This document shows, one piece after another, positions 1-6,648 of a DNA stretch of 41,825 nt. The DNA is taken from assembly GCF_008271695.1 (NCBI RefSeq), contig NZ_VKKY01000005.1:1-41825 (forward strand), read 5' to 3'. Numbering within the stretch: position 1 is the first letter of the stretch; each line of letters begins with the position of its first letter. The stretch comes from Rufibacter hautae. Its GTDB lineage: Bacteria; Bacteroidota; Bacteroidia; Cytophagales; Hymenobacteraceae. The notes beneath the pieces were generated by a model. It was not told the DNA's origin and made no database searches. It worked only from the letters and a program-made list of their open reading frames with translations. The position numbers and the translations under genes were made by a program.

Positions 1-127
1 TCTCTTCTTTCATCCTACCTGAGAGACTGCTTGAGGTGATTACTTTCTTTTTTTCCTGTTCTGCTTCTTTGCTAATACAGGAGCAGGCAGCAACTTGGTT
101 GAATCTGGAAACTGTGGCAGATACTGG
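1..127. repeat. terminal direct repeat marking a circular molecule (left copy)
   Basis: These 127 bases recur identically at 41699-41825, the very end of the window. An exact overlap of 127 bases is what a short-read assembler using k=127 leaves on a circular contig. The repeat is therefore read as an artefact of linearisation, not as biology. The circle would be about 41,698 bp, and the parB gene runs through the junction region. Confidence 0.93.
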
Positions 128-396
128 TTTAAAGCATTTATTACAGTGTCCATAATTGATTCCCTATTCCAATACTGGTGCTGTTGTAGCTGCAAGATCA
201 GACTTTGAGGCAGTCTAGTTGCAAATGGCCTCAACTCATCTTCTTTGCTATCAAATGAATCAGAGTCGTGTTGCGGCTTTGATTCATCTGATAGTTTAGG
301 TGTTATACCCTGCAACATCTCATTATCAAATGAATTAGTATTTGCGGCTATCCTACCAGCTAAACTTTTAAAGTTCTTTTTTTCCTTTGTTGCCAT
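40..396 (-). CDS. small ParB-like partition protein with ribbon-helix-helix domain
   Basis: Encodes 118 residues, starting 53 bases downstream of the parA stop on the same strand, the usual place of the centromere-binding partner of a small ParA. The N-terminal half (about 1-55) is polar and probably disordered. The C-terminal half (about 57-95, beginning FATRLPQSL and ending NALNQYL) has the strand-helix-helix pattern of a ribbon-helix-helix DNA-binding fold. The tail is very basic (KKQNRKKRK). By analogy with plasmid ParAB systems it should bind a centromere and its own promoter; candidate sites are the ATTTCTAACA repeats around parA. The fold is inferred from pattern only; no close family is recognised. 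Confidence 0.72.
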   Translation of the reverse strand: MATKEKKNFKSLAGRIAANTNSFDNEMLQGITPKLSDESKPQHDSDSFDSKEDELRPFATRLPQSLILQLQQHQYWNRESIMDTVINALNQYLPQFPDSTKLLPAPVLAKKQNRKKRK

Positions 397-407
397 ATTT
401 AATTATC

Positions 408-421
408 TATCATTTCTAACA
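408..421. promoter_or_regulatory. candidate ParB/centromere repeat, copy 1
   Basis: The 14-mer TATCATTTCTAACA lies between parA and parB and recurs exactly at 1268-1281 upstream of parA. A third, inverted core (AATGTTAGAAAT) is at 1496-1507. Repeats flanking the partition genes are typical of parS or operator sites; the assignment is inference. Confidence 0.4.
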
Positions 422-449
422 ATGATATTATTACTAATAACTATAGAAC

Positions 450-1205
450 TTATAACTTCGTTATCACTTCTTCCATCAAAGCTTCATAATCTTCAGCTCC
501 TGCTGAATTTGGTGCATATGCAAACACTGGCGTTCTATATGCCATAGCTTCTTTTATTGCTACATTATTTCTAATTGTAGTATTTAGTACCAAATCTCCG
601 TAGGCCTCTTTAGTACCAGCAACCATATCATTATCTATTCTGGAACGATACGATGAATGATATTTGCTAAAAAAAATACCTACCACCTTCAATCCTGGAT
701 TATACCGCTTCTGTACATTTGCCACAGTTTGAAGGATATTTGGAATTCCAGCAATACTAAATTCTTCTGCCGTTGATGGAATTAGTATATGTGTTGCAGC
801 AATAAAAGTAGTATAGGCCAATGTGGTAAGTGATGGCGCATTGTCTATTACTATGCAATCATATCTTTCATTCAACTTATCCTCTTCTATCCGCTCCTTT
901 AAAATAAACTGATAATCATCTTCACTACCGATTGCCTTTGCATAAGTTTGGAGAGGTCTTCCCGAAGGCAATACATCAAACTGGTTTTGATACTTTACCA
1001 CTACTTCTTGAAAAGACTTTTCACCAGTCAACCATTCGCCTACATGAGAAACAGAAGACTCAATGGTTGCTCCAGTACTGTTAGCTTGTGCATCAAAGTC
1101 AATTAGCAATACTCTGTTTTTTTTGGAGAGGTATGCGGCGGCATTGATGGATGTAACTGTTTTAGATACTCCACCTTTGTTGTTCATTATAGAAAGGACT
1201 ATCAT
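450..1205 (-). CDS. parA: ParA-family partition ATPase
   Basis: A 251-residue Walker-type ParA ATPase for plasmid segregation. The deviant Walker A motif KGGVSKT is at residues 10-16, with the signature lysine K10, followed by the Walker A-prime segment LLIDFDAQANST and the Walker B-like segment YDCIVIDNAPS. There is no N-terminal helix-turn-helix, so it is of the short (type Ib-like) ParA class, in which the small partner usually does the autoregulation. It is followed by the small RHH protein gene, and the two probably form an operon read from the promoter near 1226-1256. It should drive positioning of the plasmid over the nucleoid together with that partner. Confidence 0.95.
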   Translation of the reverse strand: MIVLSIMNNKGGVSKTVTSINAAAYLSKKNRVLLIDFDAQANSTGATIESSVSHVGEWLTGEKSFQEVVVKYQNQFDVLPSGRPLQTYAKAIGSEDDYQFILKERIEEDKLNERYDCIVIDNAPSLTTLAYTTFIAATHILIPSTAEEFSIAGIPNILQTVANVQKRYNPGLKVVGIFFSKYHSSYRSRIDNDMVAGTKEAYGDLVLNTTIRNNVAIKEAMAYRTPVFAYAPNSAGAEDYEALMEEVITKL

Positions 1206-1225
1206 AGATGTTTTAGATATGCAAT

Positions 1226-1256
1226 CAAATATAACTCATTTATACTTAGTTGCAAT
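1226..1256 (-). promoter_or_regulatory. promoter of the parA-parB operon
   Basis: On the minus strand, TATATTTG (1226-1233) fits the Bacteroidota -7 box TAnnTTTG. About 19 bases further upstream is an ATTG-type -33 element (near 1253-1256). The parA start is about 20 bases downstream. Confidence 0.5.
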
Positions 1257-1267
1257 GATTTTAAGTA

Positions 1268-1281
1268 TATCATTTCTAACA
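1268..1281. promoter_or_regulatory. candidate ParB/centromere repeat, copy 2
   Basis: Second exact copy of TATCATTTCTAACA, just upstream of the predicted parA promoter. It sits beside a short dyad (AACATT...AATGTT). Position and repetition suggest an operator or parS half-site. Confidence 0.42.
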
Positions 1282-1370
1282 TTTAAAACAATGTTATAAT
1301 TAATTACACATTAATAATAGTAAACATATATAGTTGATCTATCAAATAAATACATTATAGATATTATATA

Positions 1371-1431
1371 GTGCACTTATGATCGCTAGAAAATATAGAG
1401 TATCTATATTTTCTAGCGATCATAAGTGCAC
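1371..1431. repeat. 61-bp perfect palindrome, 29-bp arms, 3-base loop
   Basis: The left arm 1371-1399 starts GTGCACTTATGATCGC. The right arm 1403-1431 is its exact reverse complement, and only GTA (1400-1402) lies between. It is in the non-coding stretch between rep and parA, both of which are read on the minus strand. No T-run follows on either side, so it is not a standard terminator. It could be a centromere, a resolution or dimer site, a cruciform-forming element or an assembly artefact. Confidence 0.85.
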
Positions 1432-1529
1432 CCTAAGCCATGTTGACACATTTAAAAGGCAGGTAATAAGTGAAAGAATATCTAACAACTTAAGTAATGT
1501 TAGAAATAAAAGAAATTATAGAACAACAA

Positions 1530-1568
1530 TAAAAAGCTCCATACGACACATTATGAATGTATGGAGCT
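1530..1568 (-). terminator. intrinsic terminator of rep
   Basis: On the minus strand AGCTCCATAC (1559-1568) pairs with GTATGGAGCT (1535-1544) across a 14-base loop. The stem is followed by TTTTTATT. It lies just beyond the rep stop codon. Confidence 0.75.
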
Positions 1569-1591
1569 GCAGTTATCCTGGCAAGTCTTAT

Positions 1592-2572
1592 TTATAAAGA
1601 TTTATTCTTCTTCATCTCCACTAATTTTTGAAGTGCTTCATAAATATGTGCCGCAGGATTTTTTACAATGCTTTTCTTCAAAGAATATTCAGTGTAAATA
1701 ACCTTAGTTATTTCCTCACCCTTCAAAAAAGTTAAGAAAAAACGTCCCTGCTTTTCATCGAGTTTATACTTCATCATCAGATTCCAAGCTTTCAACTCTG
1801 TACCAGTATATTCAATTTTTTGTGATGGTTGATTAAATAGGTCTGCTTGGATATGCTTAGTAGATTGTTCAGGTTCTTCAGGAAGGTCATTAAACTTAAA
1901 CTTTAATTTTATTACCTGTTTACCTTCTTTCAGTTCTATCAAAGAGAATTTCAAGTCATCATCTTCAAGTTCAACGATTTCATCCAAGGCTGGTTTCAAC
2001 ACATGCTTGTTGAACTCGCCATACTTAGGGTACTTGCTCTTATCTGCTAAAAGCATGAATCGAAGTTCCTCAACATCGATGGTTTTTGACCTCATTTTCC
2101 TAATTGATTTCAAAAACCAATACATTCTATGAGCATGAGCGTTTCTCAGTGAAAGGAGCTTTTCAATCTCACTTATGGTAAACTCACCTTTTAGATCTAG
2201 AAGATAGGGCTTTATCTGATTACTGAACCATGCAGTAACCATCCCTTTACCAGTAGTAAGTTTGATACGATCAAAGAAATGGATCTCGTCTAAATCATTT
2301 TTATGGGCATCAACAGGAAGGATATTAACACTCCGCTCAAACAATGATTTGCAAGCTTCTCTTACTAGTTTGTAAGACCTTCCCGATAGGTTATCTCCTA
2401 AAATTCTTTCTAGGGGAATATTTATCTCCTTGAAGTCTTTATCATCTTTATGAATGTACGAGAGTAGAAGAGTGAAAATTCTACTCTCCATTATCGACAT
2501 CCTGAAAGGGACCCGAACCAAAAGATTATGCTGAGCCGCTTGTTTATGTGGTGGTTGAGAGACAAGCTTCAT
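1592..2572 (-). CDS. rep: plasmid replication initiator, Rep_3 family (RepB-like)
   Basis: A 326-residue initiator of iteron-type plasmids. Residues about 12-130 form the first winged helix (NLLVRVPFRMSIMESRIFTLL, LVREACKSLFERS). Residues about 130-225 form the second (TISEIEKLLSLRNAHAHRMYWFL, EELRFML, PALDEI). The C-terminal 100 residues are variable. Rep_3 proteins bind iterons as monomers to open the origin and bind an inverted site in their own promoter as dimers. Here direct iterons lie at 2825-3150 and one inverted iteron at 2615-2633, just upstream of the gene, matching that arrangement. The length is normal for Bacteroidota Rep_3 proteins. Confidence 0.93.
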   Translation of the reverse strand: MKLVSQPPHKQAAQHNLLVRVPFRMSIMESRIFTLLLSYIHKDDKDFKEINIPLERILGDNLSGRSYKLVREACKSLFERSVNILPVDAHKNDLDEIHFFDRIKLTTGKGMVTAWFSNQIKPYLLDLKGEFTISEIEKLLSLRNAHAHRMYWFLKSIRKMRSKTIDVEELRFMLLADKSKYPKYGEFNKHVLKPALDEIVELEDDDLKFSLIELKEGKQVIKLKFKFNDLPEEPEQSTKHIQADLFNQPSQKIEYTGTELKAWNLMMKYKLDEKQGRFFLTFLKGEEITKVIYTEYSLKKSIVKNPAAHIYEALQKLVEMKKNKSL

Positions 2573-2614
2573 ACTTTGAGGTAGGTAAAAGGAGCCTTAT
2601 AAGCTGATGTAATT

Positions 2615-2633
2615 GTGAAAGAAGTATCAAAAA
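2615..2633. promoter_or_regulatory. inverted iteron in the rep promoter (probable rep operator)
   Basis: GTGAAAGAAGTATCAAAA is the reverse complement of the origin iteron core TTGATACTTCTTTCAC. It lies about 43 bases upstream of the rep start. An inverted iteron copy at this position is the normal autorepression site of Rep_3 plasmids. Confidence 0.7.
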
Positions 2634-2824
2634 AGGTATCCTTTCCGATAGGTGCAATACGCATTTATTTGCTTAAATTCTTTATTCTTCTTTACTTATC
2701 AAGTTTAACTCATGGCCAAACAGCAAAATTTCATATTAAATCGTCTATTTGACCTTATTTTCAATAGCGAAGGTAGTGGAACAAACCAAAAAATGAAAAT
2801 AAGTTTTCATTTTTCATCAAAACT

Positions 2825-3150
2825 TTGATACAATCCTCCTTTTTGATTGATACTTCCTTCATTTAAGATTCTGCATTGTTGATACTCTTTTCACTTTGTT
2901 TTGATACTTCTTTCATTTTTACGTTCACAAACGTATGGCTATTAGAGAGTTATAGGCTTATAAATAATATTAAATAACTTATATATAAATAGGTTAAATA
3001 GAACCCATTTTTTTTAATAGAATATAAGCAAGAATAGGAGCGGATTGAAACTATCTTCACTTTAGTAAAAAGAATATTCACGAAAAAAATTCGAGAGTAA
3101 TGGAGGCTGAAACAAAGGAAACAAGGCATTTTGATACTTCTTTCACTTTT
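2825..3150 (+). repeat. iteron origin of replication (oriV)
   Basis: Direct copies of a 22-bp unit with core TTGATACTTCTTTCATTTT start at about 2825 (degenerate), 2847, 2879, 2901 and 3131. A weaker copy starts near 3046 (TTGAAACTATCTTCACTTT). Starts at 2825/2847 and 2879/2901 are each exactly 22 bases apart, two helical turns. Between 2941 and 3020 there is a very AT-rich stretch suited to strand opening. Together with the neighbouring Rep_3 gene this identifies the origin. Confidence 0.85.
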
Positions 3151-3216
3151 GATTCAGATTAAAGAATTGTTGAACATTCGATAACTAAGATCTACTACTC
3201 TATAAATCAATGTATA

Positions 3217-3549
3217 ATGAAAATGCTGTTAGATCAATTTTCAAAATACAATAGGGAAGAGGTTCTAAAGAAGTACAAGGCCCTGCGCTACATTAGGGAT
3301 AACAACTCCTACTTCCTGTACCTGATCTTTACCGCAGGAGCATGCGTCTACGTGGGAGAGACCAGTAACATCTTCTGGCGGATCGTCAAGCATAAGGACA
3401 AATGCGGCAGTGATTCGGTGATTTACATGCAGGAACACCCTGACAAGGAGGCGGTGCTCAGGCTGGAGAAGCACTACATCCGGGTGCTCAAACCAAAGTT
3501 CAACAGCCGCTACTGCCAGGCAGGCCAACTGGAGCTGTTCCGCCTGTAG
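3217..3549 (+). CDS. GIY-YIG domain protein
   Basis: A 110-residue protein that is essentially one GIY-YIG nuclease domain. The two signature strands are YLI (residues 35-37) and YVG (45-47). Further visible residues at catalytic positions are R55, H59, E84 (in RLEKHYI) and N96 (LKPKFN). All six expected positions are filled, so activity is plausible. Stand-alone GIY-YIG proteins act in DNA repair, mobile elements or restriction; the precise role here is unknown. It converges on the Mrr-like gene with a 20-base gap, at the edge of the defence block and next to the origin. The start is the first ATG in frame; another lies two codons later. Confidence 0.75.
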   Translation: MKMLLDQFSKYNREEVLKKYKALRYIRDNNSYFLYLIFTAGACVYVGETSNIFWRIVKHKDKCGSDSVIYMQEHPDKEAVLRLEKHYIRVLKPKFNSRYCQAGQLELFRL

Positions 3550-3569
3550 TGCAGCCAAGCTTTGCCCAG

Positions 3570-4430
3570 CTATCCTTGCCTCAGGTACTCACTTACCCAG
3601 TCTAAGAGTACCGGCCTGTCTTTGAGCTCCAGCCTATGGGGTGCTTTCGCCTCTCTCTTGTGTGCCTCCGGCGAGAAATACGAGGTGGTGACGATGACTC
3701 CCTTGTTGGCATCCTCCTCATGGATCACATCCATGAAGCTCCTGATGAACTCCACGCCGACGGGCCGGTCCCTGCGGTAGCGCTTGCATTCCACCAGCAT
3801 CTTGATGGGGAACCCGCCGATCTCCTGCAGGGCAATGATGTCGTACCCCCCGTCCCTGGTCTGCTGGGTGAGCTGGACATGGAAGTTCTTGGCCTGCAGG
3901 AGCTCCGCCACCACCACCTCGTATTTCCTGGGGTCCAGGGAGTATATGAACTCGTTGTCCCGGTAGATGTTCCGGATGATGGACCTTACACGCTCAGTCT
4001 CAGTGATGAGAATCCGCTCCTGCTCCAGGTCTTCCTCTATTTGCCCGGAGAGATCAAAGTCCAGGAAAGAGAGGCCGGCTTGTGGAGGAAACGCAGGCTT
4101 GAGGGCATTCACTATCCCGCCTATGCTTGCCATCCAGGCAGGGTAAGGGGAGTGGCCTGTGATACTGGCGGCCAAGGAGAGGGGGGACCCGATTCTTAGG
4201 GGGGAGTAGAAGGAGGCTAGGTTAAGGGAGGGGATCCCCGGCATTCCCCTATGCAGCAGCGCCGCTTTCCGGAGCGCCTCACCCACTGAACGCATCCGCT
4301 CCTGGTGGTTGGCTGCCTCCCGAAGTGCCTCAGCCATAGCCGGGGGCATCGATGCCTGTATCTGTCCCTGTAACTTGGCAATCTCTTGGGCCGCCTCCAT
4401 CAAGCTATTCAAGGATCGTTGTGCTGTCAT
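3570..4430 (-). CDS. Mrr-like type IV restriction endonuclease
   Basis: A 286-residue protein with a C-terminal Mrr_cat PD-(D/E)xK nuclease domain (about 165-285). Visible catalytic elements are E171 in the first helix, the DGGYDI segment (D193/D197) and E214-C-K216 in LVECKRY, followed by the VTTSYFSPEA strand typical of Mrr. Residues 1-160 are helical, rich in Ala/Glu/Arg, and match no domain I recognise; this half probably senses or binds the target. Mrr-type enzymes cut modified foreign DNA. No cognate methylase is adjacent, as expected for type IV. It sits in the defence block and converges with the GIY-YIG gene. Confidence 0.85.
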   Translation of the reverse strand: MTAQRSLNSLMEAAQEIAKLQGQIQASMPPAMAEALREAANHQERMRSVGEALRKAALLHRGMPGIPSLNLASFYSPLRIGSPLSLAASITGHSPYPAWMASIGGIVNALKPAFPPQAGLSFLDFDLSGQIEEDLEQERILITETERVRSIIRNIYRDNEFIYSLDPRKYEVVVAELLQAKNFHVQLTQQTRDGGYDIIALQEIGGFPIKMLVECKRYRRDRPVGVEFIRSFMDVIHEEDANKGVIVTTSYFSPEAHKREAKAPHRLELKDRPVLLDWVSEYLRQG

Positions 4431-4574
4431 AAAGGTTTTTTTACAAGCAAGTTACCGTTTATCTACTAATGCTGTACGCCTGACCGATGTTGATATCAAA
4501 GACGCGTAGGAGTAAGAAAAGCCTTACTTTCCTTGCAACGCTTCATTAGGTACCGGTTAATGCAGTTAGCCAAT

Positions 4575-4703
4575 TTAGTCTTTTCCCATCCACTCAAAGA
4601 GGAGTTCTATGATTAGCTTGATCAAGCGGCACAGCTCGGCAACAGCCTTTACCTTTATTGAGAAATCCTTCACTGTTTTTATCTTTTTGTTCGTCCCTTC
4701 CAT
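4575..4703 (-). CDS. possible 42-residue small protein
   Basis: Short reading frame starting MEGTNKKIKTVKDF and ending LFEWMGKD. It has a basic N-terminus followed by a leucine/isoleucine-rich helix (LIKLIIELL). It lies 144 bases upstream of the Mrr-like gene on the same strand. Composition looks coding and the helix could be membrane-active or a protein-binding helix. No family is recognised and the call rests on composition alone. Confidence 0.35.
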   Translation of the reverse strand: MEGTNKKIKTVKDFSIKVKAVAELCRLIKLIIELLFEWMGKD

Positions 4704-5550
4704 GTCTCGATAGATTAGTAAACAAAGATGGGTTAGTCAGGATGGTTGAAAAAGGACAGGGTATTGGGCAATGTACCCAATCAGGATAGCTTAGACTCAC
4801 CTAGGAGTTAAACTATTCCTATATAAACAGTCATAAGTTTAAAAAATCATAGGTAAAAGGGTATAAATAGGGTAAAAATCTTAAAATATTTAACCACGGT
4901 ATGAGTAGATCGGATACATCCTAGCCATATCGTTAAGACGAATTCAAGTATCTGCAGGAACTCTCCTTAAAATGGCTTCCTTTTTTACATAACAGGCAAA
5001 GGATAGGTAATCCGAAGATGAACACACCAGAGCTTAGCAGCCGAAAACATTTATATTAAATGAGAAGGAGAGTTGGCATGATGTTGCGGGCTGGGTATTC
5101 TTGCCGGTGAAGCGGCCTTCGATCATCAGAGGGGCTATAAACGAGATCAGCGGTAAGTTTCACTTATTGTCATGCCATCAGGGACGGTATAGTGGCGGCC
5201 ATCCGGGAGCAATCCCGAGCCAGTGCCTGTAGGTAGGGCATGTTCAATAGTACTAGGCTCAGCAGAGGGAGCAACGGCACTAGGGCTTTTTGTAGTAGAG
5301 AGAAAGGTGCTAAGTATTAGTATTTATCCCCTGCGGCCCCTAACGGATTTATTTAGAATATGGGCGAAGCTTTCCACAGGAACCGTAGTAATACAATAAA
5401 GCCGCATGGATTCGTAAATAGCTACTTTCAATTACGGTAATTCAAAAGTTAAACACGAAAATTGATTTTTTGAGTACGATTTTTAGGAATTATGAATCAC
5501 ATTTTGTTTGTTTGCGTACATAATCTCACTTACAGTATTTAAAGGCCATA
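4704..5550. other. non-coding interval of about 850 bases
   Basis: No supported gene. The first part is AT-rich; 5080-5340 is GC-richer with no convincing coding frame. The last 60 bases hold TTTG repeats (5503-5514) and an AT-rich box before the ATPase gene and probably include its promoter, but no clean TAnnTTTG is present. Confidence 0.5.
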
Positions 5551-6648
5551 ATGTACGCGGAACTGCTCAAAGTAATTGAAGGGGGCCTCTCTAAGGACCC
5601 TCAAAAAGTAGCCAGCTATGCGAAGCTGCTGGCTCAGAACTATGAAAAAGATGGTGACAGCAAGTCTGCTGACCGCATCATGCGCCTTCTCGAAGGCAAG
5701 CGCAGCCCACTCGTTTACCTGGATCAGGTAATAACTCCCCCTGTTGACCAAGAGACTCGTCTAAGCATTGCGGACTTCATCCTGCCAGGAGCTCAGGCTG
5801 AAATTCCATTTATCTTCTCTGATACCCTGAAGAGCAAGCTAGATGTTTTTGTTGGACGTTTGGCACACCGCAATGAGTTGCAGGATGCAGGAATTACACT
5901 CACGTCCTCGCTGCTCCTGTATGGCCCACCTGGTTGCGGCAAGACTACCTTGGCCCATTACATCGCCCAGCGTTTGGAACTACCTCTGGTGGTAGCACGG
6001 CTTGATTCACTTGTATCTTCACTGTTAGGCAATACATCAAAAAACATTCGGCAAATCTTCGATTTCGCTAATCGCCAACCATGCATCCTTTTTCTCGACG
6101 AGTTTGACGCCATTGCAAAGGCTCGCGACGACCAGCATGAGTTAGGCGAACTGAAGCGGGTGGTCAACAGCTTGCTGCAGAACATGGACGAGTTTGTGAA
6201 AACAGGCATCATAATCGCAGCTACTAACCACCAGGATCTACTAGACAAAGCCATCTGGCGGCGCTTCGATACCATTGTAGAGGTTGGCAAGCCCGATGCG
6301 GAAGAAATCCGTCAGTTGCTCGCCCTATACCTAAGCCGCGCCTACGTTGATTTCACTCAGGACGCCCGAAAGTGGGATAATATAGTGCAATTGATGGCTG
6401 GCAGCAGTGCGGCTGACATCAAGTCCATTTGCCAGAACGCCATTGCGCACAACATCATGGCAAAGCGGCAAAAGGTCATGTATGCCGACGTGCTATTGCA
6501 GTACTATCATTTCAAGAACCATAATAGTACTTCCTTTAAAGAACTGATTAAGTTCTTAAGCAGCTACGATGTTAACCAGAAGCTCATCGCAGACATCTGC
6601 GACATCTCGTTGCGTCAGGTTCGCAATTATTTAGCCCACAATGCCTAA
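5551..6648 (+). CDS. ietA: AAA+ ATPase of an IetAS-type defence/stability pair
   Basis: A 365-residue AAA+ ATPase. Walker A GPPGCGKT is at residues 125-132, Walker B ILFLDEFD at 179-186, sensor 1 AATNH at 223-227 and the RRFD arginine element at 237-240. The N-terminal 110 residues form a separate helical region. It overlaps the subtilisin gene by 8 bases (ATGCCTAA), so the two are translationally coupled. The pair matches IetAS, first described as a stability/incompatibility determinant of Agrobacterium Ti plasmids and later as an antiphage system. The ATPase is presumed to control the protease. On this plasmid it may serve both maintenance and phage defence. Confidence 0.85.
   Translation: MYAELLKVIEGGLSKDPQKVASYAKLLAQNYEKDGDSKSADRIMRLLEGKRSPLVYLDQVITPPVDQETRLSIADFILPGAQAEIPFIFSDTLKSKLDVFVGRLAHRNELQDAGITLTSSLLLYGPPGCGKTTLAHYIAQRLELPLVVARLDSLVSSLLGNTSKNIRQIFDFANRQPCILFLDEFDAIAKARDDQHELGELKRVVNSLLQNMDEFVKTGIIIAATNHQDLLDKAIWRRFDTIVEVGKPDAEEIRQLLALYLSRAYVDFTQDARKWDNIVQLMAGSSAADIKSICQNAIAHNIMAKRQKVMYADVLLQYYHFKNHNSTSFKELIKFLSSYDVNQKLIADICDISLRQVRNYLAHNA

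Noticed and set aside
3265..3558. Open frame opposite the GIY-YIG gene
   Set aside because: Antisense shadow; the plus strand has all GIY-YIG residues.
3636..4199. Long open frame opposite the Mrr-like gene
   Set aside because: Antisense shadow; Mrr catalytic motifs are on the minus strand.
4594..4800. 68-residue minus-strand frame
   Set aside because: No coding-like composition and overlaps a better small frame (4575-4703).
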